32,845 nt of DNA from Candidatus Bathyarchaeota archaeon RBG_13_60_20 (GCA_001775965.1 MEZG01000082.1:3471-36315); one strand, 5' to 3'; numbered from the stretch's first letter, positions 18,369 through 26,780 are shown. Translations and numbers: made by a program. The notes: generated by a model from the sequence alone, not told the origin.

Positions 18369-18788
18369 TCAGGCGGTCAATGATGCCATGTCCGCCGTCT
18401 GTATCCCTGCTCTTCGGGCAGCCTCGGCGAGGTGCCTGTCGTCCGTTATCAGCGGGGCCCCAAGAGATAATGCGACTGCCAGGTAAGCGGCGTCGTAGTA
18501 GGTTAGGCCGTGTTTGAGGCTTGTTCTCAGGGTCTCGGTCATGGCTTGGAGGCTGGACTGGTCAACGATCTTCATGTATTTGAGGCATGTGTGGATGTTG
18601 CCGAGGGTTGTCTCCGCGGTATCTGGAGCCATCTCGTGGTGGACCTGGACGCTTGTTCTCAGGGCGTTTCCAACCTCGTAGCCTGCGAGGGGGACCGTGG
18701 CCGCGTCCTTCAGTGCGTTGGCGGCCTCTGGGCCGCGACTCTTGATAAGGAGCAGGAGACTGCTGGCGTCCAAAACCATGGCAGTCAT
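18369..18788 (-). CDS. vapC: PIN-domain toxin, VapC family
   Basis: LDASSLLLLIK, YEVGNALR, LTYYDAAYLAVALSLGAPLITDDRHLAEAA; overlaps the upstream antitoxin. Confidence 0.9.
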   Translation of the reverse strand: MTAMVLDASSLLLLIKSRGPEAANALKDAATVPLAGYEVGNALRTSVQVHHEMAPDTAETTLGNIHTCLKYMKIVDQSSLQAMTETLRTSLKHGLTYYDAAYLAVALSLGAPLITDDRHLAEAARRAGIQTADMASLTA

Positions 18789-19015
18789 CGTGTGTCACGG
18801 CTCCTCCTGATGGATTCGATTATATGCTCGTCTGGGATGCTTTGGAGGCTTCTACTGGCCTCAGCCAGTGCCTTTTTGAGCTTCTCGTCTTCGATACGTT
18901 GGACCTCCCTCTCGACAGCTTCCTGGATGAGCCGGCTGACGTTGACGCGATGCTCCTGGAGGATTCTCTTGTGCTCGGCGGGCACCTTGCCTGAGACCGT
19001 CTCCGTCTGACCCAT
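18785..19015 (-). CDS. vapB: VapB-type antitoxin
   Basis: MGQTETVSGKVPAEHKRILQEHRVNVSRLIQEAVEREVQRIEDEKLKKAL, 4-nt overlap with vapC. Confidence 0.85.
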   Translation of the reverse strand: MGQTETVSGKVPAEHKRILQEHRVNVSRLIQEAVEREVQRIEDEKLKKALAEASRSLQSIPDEHIIESIRRSRDTR

Positions 19016-19191
19016 GTGGTTTACCAGATTGGTTATACCGATTCGGTGTTTATAGGTCTTGCTAGTTTCAGGCGGCTGATCAACCTGGCAAGAAAGGATA
19101 TTTTGCCTTCAACCATTCGAAGTTTATCCCCAGGGTTGTCCCCCCTTATAATATACAATTGAGGAAGAGCCGCGACGAGCACTGAGGCCGA

Positions 19192-19338
19192 TCACAGCCT
19201 CCCAAGGGCGCCCATAACCGCGTCGTACGTCCCCACGTCGCACCTCCAACCCGCCTGGATCATGTCCCTGAAGGCGTCCACCGCCCTCTCGATGAACCAG
19301 GGTACTTGAGCCAGAAAAATGAGAAATATTACACGCAT
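19192..19338 (-). CDS. Short ORF, possibly a gene remnant (48 aa; not in ORF track)
   Basis: MRVIFLIFLAQVPWFIERAVDAFRDMIQAGWRCDVGTYDAVMGALGRL*. Confidence 0.3.
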   Translation of the reverse strand: MRVIFLIFLAQVPWFIERAVDAFRDMIQAGWRCDVGTYDAVMGALGRL

Positions 19339-19418
19339 CGACTCACCCTCACCACCCATTTTCTGTTAATAAGCCACTGATCCAAGGATCAACCAGGAAA
19401 CCCCAGAAGGCACCCCCC

Positions 19419-20015
19419 ATGAGAAAGGTGATCCTGAGCATGCAGATGACCCTCGACGGCTTCGCCACCGGCCCCAACGACAGCATGGACTGGCTCCCAG
19501 CCTTCCAGGATCAGGAAGCGTGGAGAGACATACACGAGGCCATGTGGACCGAGCTACGAAACGCGGACACCCTCCTACTCGGACGGGTAACCTACCAGAT
19601 ATGGGAGAAGTACTGGCCCGCCGCCGCCACCAACCCCGCCAGCACACCCAGCGACATCAAGTTCTCCCGCTACGCCGACGAGACCCAGAAGATCGTGTTC
19701 TCACGCACCCTCGACAGCGTAGACTGGAAGAACACGAGGCTCATCAAGGCCGACATCCCCCAGGAGATAGCCAAGCTGAAGAGGCAGCCTGGCAAGAACA
19801 TGGTGGTGGCCGGCGGACCAGGCATCGCCCAGACCTTCACGAGGCTGGGCCTCATCGACGAGTACGGCATCACAGTGCACCCCGTCATCCTGGGCAAGGG
19901 GAAACCCCTGTTCAAGGACCTCTCCGAGAGGATCAACCTGAGGCTCGTGGACACCAGGAGGTTCAGCTCCGGCGCGTTCCACCTCCGCTATGAGACCGTC
20001 ACCAAGGAGGCGTAA
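19419..20015 (+). CDS. Dihydrofolate reductase-like / RibD C-terminal domain protein
   Basis: MRKVILSMQMTLDGFATGPNDSMDW, LLLGRVTYQIW, VVAGGPGIAQTFTRLGLIDEYGITVHPVILGKGKPLF. Confidence 0.92.
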   Translation: MRKVILSMQMTLDGFATGPNDSMDWLPAFQDQEAWRDIHEAMWTELRNADTLLLGRVTYQIWEKYWPAAATNPASTPSDIKFSRYADETQKIVFSRTLDSVDWKNTRLIKADIPQEIAKLKRQPGKNMVVAGGPGIAQTFTRLGLIDEYGITVHPVILGKGKPLFKDLSERINLRLVDTRRFSSGAFHLRYETVTKEA

Positions 20016-20023
20016 CCGATCAC

Positions 20024-20479
20024 ATGAGGAAAATGAACGACGAGGCTGAAAAAAGAGGAGACGACAACCAAGGTCTAGCCGAAAGTAACGGAGCTATTCA
20101 GATTCCGCGCAAAGGCTTCAACTGGCACGAGTTGATGACAACCGACCCTGAAGCAGCCCAGAGATTCTATCAAGAGGTAACAGGGCTGACCACAACACCA
20201 GGCGAATACAAGATGCTGATGGCCGGCAACATACCCGTCGGTGGACTGGTTGGCCCCAGACCTGAAGGACCCGTATGGCCGTCAGGCGGCCCGGAACCAC
20301 ACTGGATCGCCTACATCGGAGTAGAAGACGTCGACGCCGCGATTAAGAAGGCGCTTGAGCTGGGAGGCACAGTGTTTCTACCGGCGACGGACATCCCAGG
20401 ATTTGGGCGAGTAGCCGGTTTACGGGACCCTCAAGGAGCGGCTTTTGGCATATTCTCCCCCACTCAAGCCAAGAAATAG
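20024..20479 (+). CDS. VOC (glyoxalase/bleomycin resistance) family protein
   Basis: FNWHELMTTDPEAAQRFYQEVTGL, HWIAYIGVEDVDAAIKKALELGGTVFLPATDIPGFGRVAGLRDPQGAAFGIF. Confidence 0.92.
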   Translation: MRKMNDEAEKRGDDNQGLAESNGAIQIPRKGFNWHELMTTDPEAAQRFYQEVTGLTTTPGEYKMLMAGNIPVGGLVGPRPEGPVWPSGGPEPHWIAYIGVEDVDAAIKKALELGGTVFLPATDIPGFGRVAGLRDPQGAAFGIFSPTQAKK

Positions 20480-20518
20480 GCGTACTGGTTCTTTGGAGTT
20501 GTTGTAGGAGGAGGAAAA

Positions 20519-20644
20519 ATGAAGGAGAACGATCATGCTGCCACTGCCCTGGGCCGTGATGCCGTGGTTCTCAGCAGCGACCGCTCGTATGATCGTGTCA
20601 CGGGGCTGTCCCGGGTGGACCACCAGGATATAGTTGGGATGTGA
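20519..20644 (+). pseudogene. VapC C-terminal remnant
   Basis: MKENDHAATALGRDAVVLSSDRSYDRVTGLSRVDHQDIVGM* resembles the last ~40 residues of PIN-domain VapC; no N-terminal half upstream (VOC stop at 20479). Confidence 0.6.
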
Positions 20645-20703
20645 CAGGCTCCAGGAGGGTTTGCAGCCATGGTTCCCCGTTTTCGGTTTGCGGCTGTCGG
20701 GGT

Positions 20704-21120
20704 TCAGGTGGAGGTTTTCAGGTATTGGTCTATGGGTGTTGCCTTGGCGCCTGCGTCGTGTGCGGCCCCGAGGAGGTCCGTGTCCTCGGTTATTAGGGTG
20801 GTGGCTAATCCGTGGGCGGCTGTGAGGTAGGCTGAGTCGCAGAAGGTGAGGCCGTGGGCGGCGGCGTTCTCGGCTATGGCCGCCATCTCGCCAGGTTCTA
20901 TTCTCCTTATTTCCATGATGGAGAGGAGTCTCACGATGGTCTTCACCTTCTCCGAGGCTTCCTCCGGTGTCCCACCGGATGCCAGGTTCTCCTTCCAGAC
21001 GATGTTGCCGAGCTCGTATAGGGTGAGGTCAAGGACGGTCTGGCCCTCCAGGATGGGGGCGGCGTCTCCCCGCAGCTTTCTGAGGGCCGCCTGTACGCTG
21101 CTGGCGTCGAAGATGGGCAT
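20704..21120 (-). CDS. vapC: PIN-domain toxin, VapC family (second type)
   Basis: MPIFDASSVQAALR, LYELGNIVWKENL, AHGLTFCDSAYLTAAHGLATTLITEDTDLLGAA. Confidence 0.88.
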   Translation of the reverse strand: MPIFDASSVQAALRKLRGDAAPILEGQTVLDLTLYELGNIVWKENLASGGTPEEASEKVKTIVRLLSIMEIRRIEPGEMAAIAENAAAHGLTFCDSAYLTAAHGLATTLITEDTDLLGAAHDAGAKATPIDQYLKTST

Positions 21121-21345
21121 TCAGCGGGCCCTCCGGTCCTCTTTGATCCAGTGTAGGACCTGCTCCTCGGGTATCCTTGAGAAGTAGTCGCCGAGCTCCC
21201 TGGCGGCCTCTGTGGCTTCCTCCAGTTTCTTTCTTCGTATCTCCTCTTCTATGGCTCTTCTGGCCACGGCGCTGACCTCTATGTTGTATTTGTCTATGTC
21301 TCGTTTGGTCTCGTCGGGTACGCGGATGGAGATTACGGTGCTCAT
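21121..21345 (-). CDS. vapB: Ribbon-helix-helix VapB-type antitoxin
   Basis: MSTVISIRVPDETKRDIDKYNIEVSAVARRAIEEEIRRKKLEEA; ATG at 21345 preferred over ORF-track 21432; TGA-ATG junction with vapC. Confidence 0.85.
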   Translation of the reverse strand: MSTVISIRVPDETKRDIDKYNIEVSAVARRAIEEEIRRKKLEEATEAARELGDYFSRIPEEQVLHWIKEDRRAR

Positions 21346-21366
21346 AATACGTTGTATGTAATACGT
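21346..21366. promoter_or_regulatory. Candidate VapB autoregulatory operator
   Basis: Two exact direct AATACGT copies (21346-21352, 21360-21366) immediately upstream of the antitoxin start. Confidence 0.4.
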
Positions 21367-21524
21367 TTGGTGTATTAAGGGTTGTGGCCGTGGGCTCCGG
21401 TCGCGTGGATGGCTGCTGTGCACTAAGTGCATCTAATTTATTTTGAATTCATATTAAATATTCGTTGCTAGAAACTAATGGTAAGTCTTAAAACAATAAT
21501 TACTGTCTATACTGTATGATCTAA

Positions 21525-21660
21525 TGTCAGATCACAACCCGCGCAGGGTTACGCCGAGTGAGTTTTCGAACAGTAATCTCTGTCTGGGAACGACGGAAAG
21601 CGCTATGCCCCACGACGGGGTGAACGCCCTGTTGCCATTCAGCAGGGAATGCAAAAAGGA
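21525..21660 (+). ncRNA. Candidate structured 5' leader RNA 1 (unclassified)
   Basis: Shares ordered blocks with 24605-24785; hairpins CCCC-ACGAC-GGGG (21608-21620) and CCCTGTTG-ccatt-CAGCAGGG (21627-21647) just before ATG 21663. Confidence 0.45.
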
Positions 21661-21662
21661 AA

Positions 21663-22451
21663 ATGAACGAGATGTTAATTAAAGATGGACGGATCATAGC
21701 CTTCGTTCTACTGTTTGGCTCTTTTGTCCTCTACTACCTATTCACTAGAATGATGGAGCAAGGTAAGAACTTTAAAATCAGAACATTGGCCCCTCTGGAG
21801 GCGTTGCCTGAGGCTGTCGGCCGGTGCGCCGAGATGGGTAGGCCCATATTCTACATGCCCGGCATCGGTACATCGTTAAGCCTCTCAAGCGGCGCATACA
21901 TTCTGGCAGGCATCACGGTTCTTGGAAGATTAGCCCGCTTTGCGGCCAAAGCAGGTGTAAAGCTCAGACTGTTCACCGTGACGATTGACGCCATGCCCCT
22001 AATACAGGAAACTATCAGGAACGCCTATGCTCTTGAAGGTAAAGTCGAAGAATACAACGACGATGACATTGAGCTAATAGCAAACCAGAGCTCACTGGTA
22101 TCCAGATACATAGGTGCAGTGCAGAGGGAGAACCCGGCCGGCGCATGCCTGATCGGCTACCTCGCATACGAGTCTGTAGTACTTGCAGAAGCAGGCAACC
22201 TCGTAGGCGCCCTGCAGATAAGCGGGACTGTCAACCTGTACCAGATACCCTTCCTCGTAGCGAGCACGGACTACACTCTCATAATGGAGGAGCTGTTCGC
22301 GGCCGCCGCAGCCGTATCGGGCGACGCGGGAGCCGTGGGGCCAATAGCCGCTGAAGACGTGATCAAGCTCGTGTCCCTCGGGATAATGATCCTGGGGATG
22401 ATCCTCGCTCCCATTGGCATCAAGTTCCTGGTGAATCTACTAAGGTTGTGA
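21663..22451 (+). CDS. Membrane protein, DUF6754-like (cassette gene 1)
   Basis: N- and C-terminal TM helices; GRPIFYMPGIGTSLSLSSGAYILAGITVLGRLARFAAKAGVKLRLFTVTIDAMPLIQETIRNAYALEGK. Confidence 0.65.
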   Translation: MNEMLIKDGRIIAFVLLFGSFVLYYLFTRMMEQGKNFKIRTLAPLEALPEAVGRCAEMGRPIFYMPGIGTSLSLSSGAYILAGITVLGRLARFAAKAGVKLRLFTVTIDAMPLIQETIRNAYALEGKVEEYNDDDIELIANQSSLVSRYIGAVQRENPAGACLIGYLAYESVVLAEAGNLVGALQISGTVNLYQIPFLVASTDYTLIMEELFAAAAAVSGDAGAVGPIAAEDVIKLVSLGIMILGMILAPIGIKFLVNLLRL

Positions 22452-22455
22452 TACT

Positions 22456-23085
22456 ATGTCGTTTATCAAATCAACAGCTTTCAAATACATACCTATCCTG
22501 GTATTCGCAATAATCATCGCTGACTACTTCTTCGCGATCTCTGGCTTAGGGTCTATCGCTGAGGCGTTAAGGCAGTTCGCTGTGGTGATCTCAAACATAG
22601 CTCTAGGACTGGGCGTCATCAGCCTGCTAAAGATTCACGGGAAAAACGTGCAGAGAAGAGTGGAGGGAAGATGGCTGTACAGCATAGTGACTATAGTAAC
22701 ATTCCTCACGGTGTTCATACTGGGCTTAATCAACACGAATGGCGAACAGTACCAGTGGGCATTCAGAAACGTGTACACCACCTTGGAGCAAACAATGTAC
22801 GCGAGCACGGGGTTCTTCATAGTATCCTCAGCCTACCGAGCCTTCAGAGCCAGGAACATTGACGCAGCTCTGCTTCTCATATCTGGGTGCATCGTGGTCT
22901 TCACCAATGCTCCTATCGGAGAGGTGATCTGGTCAGGGTTCCCCGTCATCGGCGACTGGCTGCTTGGACCAGGCCAGCTACCTGGATACAGGGTCCTAAT
23001 GCTGATCGCAGGTTTCGGTACAATCGTGTACGCCTACAGAGTGATCACCGGTAACGAGAGAGGCTTCTTCGGAGGAGGGGAGTAA
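22456..23085 (+). CDS. Multi-TM membrane protein (cassette gene 2)
   Basis: 209 aa, hydrophobic; 4-nt gap to gene 1, directly abuts gene 3. Confidence 0.65.
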   Translation: MSFIKSTAFKYIPILVFAIIIADYFFAISGLGSIAEALRQFAVVISNIALGLGVISLLKIHGKNVQRRVEGRWLYSIVTIVTFLTVFILGLINTNGEQYQWAFRNVYTTLEQTMYASTGFFIVSSAYRAFRARNIDAALLLISGCIVVFTNAPIGEVIWSGFPVIGDWLLGPGQLPGYRVLMLIAGFGTIVYAYRVITGNERGFFGGGE

Positions 23086-23913
23086 ATGGCCAACCAAACT
23101 ATCTTTGATAGACTGGACAAGCTTGACCGGAGAGTCTACTACTGGCTCATCGTCCTCGTCATAACTTGGCCTCTGATATCTCCCATAGGACTGCCGATCA
23201 CCATTAAGCCCTCGACTAGGGCTCTATACGGCGGCCTGCAGACAGTTCAAGAAGGCGACGTTGTACTCATTGACATCTTCATGAGCGTAAGCACGTGGCC
23301 GGAGTGCATGGGAGGGCTAGTCGTAGAGACTAACACACTCATAGACCGAGGCGCAAGGCTTGTGTACATGGGGAACAGCGTGGATGTGGCTAGGTCCTGG
23401 GATCGTTTGAAAGAGCTAGTGCCAAAGCTTCAGACCCTTGAATACGGTGAAGACGTGGTTTTCCTAGGCTACTATGCCGGAGAGGATGCCGCAGCGGCTC
23501 AGATGGCTGTTGACATGAGCAGTGTCTTCCCAGCCGACCACTACGGGAGACCCATAGCGGAAATCCCCCTGATGAGTGACGCCAACCGCGCAGCAGACTT
23601 CGCAATGGTGTTATTCACAGCGGAGGGCGAGGTGAAGTGGATCCAGCAGTGGGGAGCAGCCTACGGCGTCCCGGTTGCAGGTATGGGCATCGCGATGAAG
23701 GGCTCAGCCCTAGCGCCCTACCTCGCCAGCGGGGACATCTTCGGCTTAGCAGTCGGAGTGAGAGGGGCAGCCGAGCTGGAGGCGCTCGCCGGTATGCCCG
23801 CCGCAGCCACGAAAACAATGGATGCCATTAGCTCCACGCACCTACTCTTCGTGATACTGATCATCCTAGCTAACCTGCCAGTAATATACAGCAAGATAAA
23901 GGGAGGAAACTGA
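23086..23913 (+). CDS. Protein with N- and C-terminal TM helices and a ~200-aa soluble domain (cassette gene 3)
   Basis: 275 aa; YYWLIVLVITWPLISPIGLPI TM, soluble region, LLFVILIILANLPVIYS TM. Confidence 0.65.
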   Translation: MANQTIFDRLDKLDRRVYYWLIVLVITWPLISPIGLPITIKPSTRALYGGLQTVQEGDVVLIDIFMSVSTWPECMGGLVVETNTLIDRGARLVYMGNSVDVARSWDRLKELVPKLQTLEYGEDVVFLGYYAGEDAAAAQMAVDMSSVFPADHYGRPIAEIPLMSDANRAADFAMVLFTAEGEVKWIQQWGAAYGVPVAGMGIAMKGSALAPYLASGDIFGLAVGVRGAAELEALAGMPAAATKTMDAISSTHLLFVILIILANLPVIYSKIKGGN

Positions 23914-23914
23914 A

Positions 23915-24550
23915 ATGGCGTACCCGACTGAGATATGGGGGCTACTCGGGCTGTGGGTGGGCGCTGTTCTCACAGTAGCCATCTACAGCTACATGCTGTA
24001 CAAAGAAAACCCACTCTACAGGCTGGCTGAACACATCTACATCGGCATCGCCTTTGCAATTACAGCCATTGTCGCGGTTCAGAACACGAACAGGATCGCG
24101 ATAACCCCGCTACTGAAAGGACAGTACATGTTCATCATACCCATACTCCTTGGCCTAGGTATGTACACCGTCTTCGTAGAAAAGTATAGGTGGATATCAA
24201 GGTACTCGATCGCTACCCTTGTAGGGGTGATGCTGGGCGTAGTGACCAGCGGCACCTTGGTGCCTAACCTCATCAACCAGATAAACTCCACCATCACCGC
24301 ACCGTCAGGCTCGTCTACGATGGATTGGCTGAACTTCCTCTACGTAGGAATCGGCACAATATGCGCTCTATCCTACTTCCTATTCACGAGAGAACACACG
24401 GGCGTACTAGCACCCACGGCTAGACTAGGGCGGCTCATCATAATGGTTGGCCTAGGCGTGATGTTCGGCAACACCGTGCTTTTCAGGATGTCTATGCTCT
24501 CAGGCAGAATCGAGTATCTACTCCAAGTACTAAAGATACTGCCAATGTAG
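23915..24550 (+). CDS. Multi-TM membrane protein (cassette gene 4)
   Basis: 211 aa, hydrophobic; 1-nt gap to gene 3; followed by cccctttttttt. Confidence 0.65.
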   Translation: MAYPTEIWGLLGLWVGAVLTVAIYSYMLYKENPLYRLAEHIYIGIAFAITAIVAVQNTNRIAITPLLKGQYMFIIPILLGLGMYTVFVEKYRWISRYSIATLVGVMLGVVTSGTLVPNLINQINSTITAPSGSSTMDWLNFLYVGIGTICALSYFLFTREHTGVLAPTARLGRLIIMVGLGVMFGNTVLFRMSMLSGRIEYLLQVLKILPM

Positions 24551-24558
24551 AATGAATT

Positions 24559-24571
24559 CCCCTTTTTTTTA
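24559..24571 (+). terminator. Candidate oligo-T terminator after the membrane cassette
   Basis: cccctttttttt shortly after the last stop codon. Confidence 0.5.
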
Positions 24572-24604
24572 ATGGAGGCATCCCCATAATATGCTTAACT
24601 CGTG

Positions 24605-24785
24605 CTGAGGGATCGCCAGAAACCTACCTCAGGGTATGGTACGCTGGAACGCACTTACCCCCACGACGGGGGGAAGGCCTTCATGGCGAGAGGTGGAAAT
24701 CTAGGTGAAAGCCAAGCCCCCTTTCCCCGTAGACGTTATGTGTCTAGCCTGCCACAGGCTGGCTTGCTTCAGGTATTCTACCCGC
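24605..24785 (+). ncRNA. Candidate structured 5' leader RNA 2 (unclassified)
   Basis: TATA-like cataatatgcttaa ~24587-24600; blocks CAGGGT, TACGC, GGAACG, CCCCACGACGGGG, GAAGGCC in the same order as RNA 1; TCGCCA/TGGCGA closing stem (24613-24618/24684-24689); hairpin CTAGCCTG-cca-CAGGCTGG (24744-24762). Confidence 0.5.
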
Positions 24786-24822
24786 CGTTTTGAAGGAATG
24801 TACAGTTGGAGGAATCATATTG

Positions 24823-25875
24823 TTGACGGATGAAGAAATCGATAAAATCGCTGAAAAAGTGTTGAAGAAACTAGTGATAAATGGAATGGAGTATGGGCCA
24901 CTGGCCCATATGCACGCGGCCACCCAGATGATGGTAGACGACGTTCTATGGTACCATAGAGTCGGCGGCATCGCATGTATCGACAAGGTTACCTTAACGG
25001 GCCCGCCTTCTCAGTACCAGCCCAGCTCAACGGCTCAGGGGGCAGGTAACCGAGTCACATTTGCGGCATACACGTTTGTCCCAAGAAGCCTTAAGGACGG
25101 AGAGAAAAGCCCGCTCATCGTCTTACCTCACGGGGGCGTACACTCTAACTTTAGCTCAATGGCTTCAAACGTAATAAGAGAGCTCGTCGAACAAGGATAC
25201 GTTGTGGTGGCGCCAGAGTATCGGGGCAGCACCGGGTACGGTAAAGAATTCTATGAGTTAATCGACTACGGCGGACTAGAGTCGGAGGACACCTACGAGT
25301 CCAGGAACTTCATGGTTGACAACTGTGACAGCGTAGACTCAGAGAGGGTGGGTATAATGGGGTGGAGCCACGGCGGGATGCACACCCTGTTCAACATATT
25401 CAACCACCCCGAGGACTACCAGGCGGCTCACGCGTCTGTGCCTGTAAGCGACGTCGTGGCCAGGATGGGCTACAAGTCGCAGGGCTACAGAGACCTGTTC
25501 GAGGCGGGGTACCACGTCGGTAAGAGCGCGAACGATGACTACGCTAACTATAAGCGGAGGTCTCCTGCCTGGAATGTCCCAGAGTACAAGCCGGGTGTAC
25601 ACCCCCCTCTGCTTGTTCACTCCACAGAGAATGACCAGGACGTCAATGTGTTAGAGGTGGAACACATGGTAAAATCGCTGAAATCCATGAACTGGGTCTT
25701 TGACCACAAGATCTACCCGCCTACGCCTGGGGCCCACGGCTTCAGCAGACTCGATGACAGGTTCTCGAAAGGGGTCCGCGGCGAGATATACGAGTTCCTG
25801 GCTAAACACCTTGATCCCCCAGGGGAGAACCCTGTGAAACGATACATAGGCACGCCAAACCCTCTTACCCCCTAA
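24823..25875 (+). CDS. Prolyl oligopeptidase-family serine hydrolase (alpha/beta hydrolase, S9-like)
   Basis: YVVVAPEYRGSTGYGKEFYE, GIMGWSHGGMHTLFN (GxSxG), LLVHSTENDQDVNVLEVEHMVKSL, PGAHGF His region; TTG at 24823 after ggagg. Confidence 0.88.
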   Translation: MTDEEIDKIAEKVLKKLVINGMEYGPLAHMHAATQMMVDDVLWYHRVGGIACIDKVTLTGPPSQYQPSSTAQGAGNRVTFAAYTFVPRSLKDGEKSPLIVLPHGGVHSNFSSMASNVIRELVEQGYVVVAPEYRGSTGYGKEFYELIDYGGLESEDTYESRNFMVDNCDSVDSERVGIMGWSHGGMHTLFNIFNHPEDYQAAHASVPVSDVVARMGYKSQGYRDLFEAGYHVGKSANDDYANYKRRSPAWNVPEYKPGVHPPLLVHSTENDQDVNVLEVEHMVKSLKSMNWVFDHKIYPPTPGAHGFSRLDDRFSKGVRGEIYEFLAKHLDPPGENPVKRYIGTPNPLTP

Positions 25876-25892
25876 TTTTTTTCGGTAAACTG

Positions 25893-26780
25893 CTAGCCTT
25901 TTTTCTTGAAGTGGAAGATGTAGGTAAACTCCCTCTTATCCTCGGGAAGAATATGCTTTAGCACGCTGGTGACCTGCTCCTTGCTCGCCCCGCTGGCGAT
26001 GACGATTCCCTCGATGACAGCGAACCAGGCGTCGTTGGCCCCCAAACCGTGGAGCTGTTTCCTTATTTTTCTGGAGTGGACCTCGCCCATCTGTCTATAG
26101 TAGAGCTTCATGTTGGCGGGGTCCTTGTTAACCAGCTCCTCGATCTCTTCCTCGTATCTCAGCCGGGTGCCGTTGTTTTTCAAGTAGAATTTCAGCAGCT
26201 CAGCGTCGGATTTCTTCTCGTCCCCTGTCCAGGGTAGTGACGTTACGACGCCGAACCTGTGTTTGGCTTCCCTGTACTCTTCGTTCAGATCATCCCGGAT
26301 TCCTTTGCCGAATATGACGTTGTAGGGGGTGACGAACCCGTCGTAGACGATCTGGTCTTTGAAGGGGAGAAGGACTGCCTCAAGCCGCACCGGGAGGCCG
26401 GGGCCCAGAATCTCGTCCAGGGTTTCGGACAGCGCAAGGACCCCGTAGGCGTGGGCAGGTGACTGTTCATCCAGGAATATGGCGTATTTCTTTAGGTACC
26501 GGAGTATGTAGAAGGTCCCTTTGACATGGTTTCTCCACTCTGAGACGGCTTTAAGCTCCTCCGAGTTGAGTCTTGAGGGGTTCTCTGCGATGAAGTCGTC
26601 GATGAGGCTGGGTTGGCTGTACAGCGCGTCTCTTACCTTCATCAGTTCCTTGATGCCTAGGTTGAGGAGCTGGTTGATTGTGGTGGCGTCCCTGTTCAGC
26701 TTTAGTCGCTGGTTGGTGTAGAGTAGCAGCGACTTATGCAGTTTTAGGAACTGTTTGAGGTCTTTTTGAGCTAGTTTCAC
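25893..26780 (-). CDS. Conserved-looking hypothetical protein (295 aa)
   Basis: Long intact ORF; LEAVLLPFKDQIVYDGFVTPYNVIFGKGIRDDLNEEYREAK, C-terminal EFTYIFHFKKKG. Confidence 0.65.
   Translation of the reverse strand: MKLAQKDLKQFLKLHKSLLLYTNQRLKLNRDATTINQLLNLGIKELMKVRDALYSQPSLIDDFIAENPSRLNSEELKAVSEWRNHVKGTFYILRYLKKYAIFLDEQSPAHAYGVLALSETLDEILGPGLPVRLEAVLLPFKDQIVYDGFVTPYNVIFGKGIRDDLNEEYREAKHRFGVVTSLPWTGDEKKSDAELLKFYLKNNGTRLRYEEEIEELVNKDPANMKLYYRQMGEVHSRKIRKQLHGLGANDAWFAVIEGIVIASGASKEQVTSVLKHILPEDKREFTYIFHFKKKG

Noticed and set aside
21608-21620. Guanidine-II (mini-ykkC) riboswitch
   Set aside because: An ACGA loop is present, but the loop is 5 nt on a CCCC/GGGG stem and the expected paired ACGR hairpins are not seen; not claimed without a covariance-model hit.
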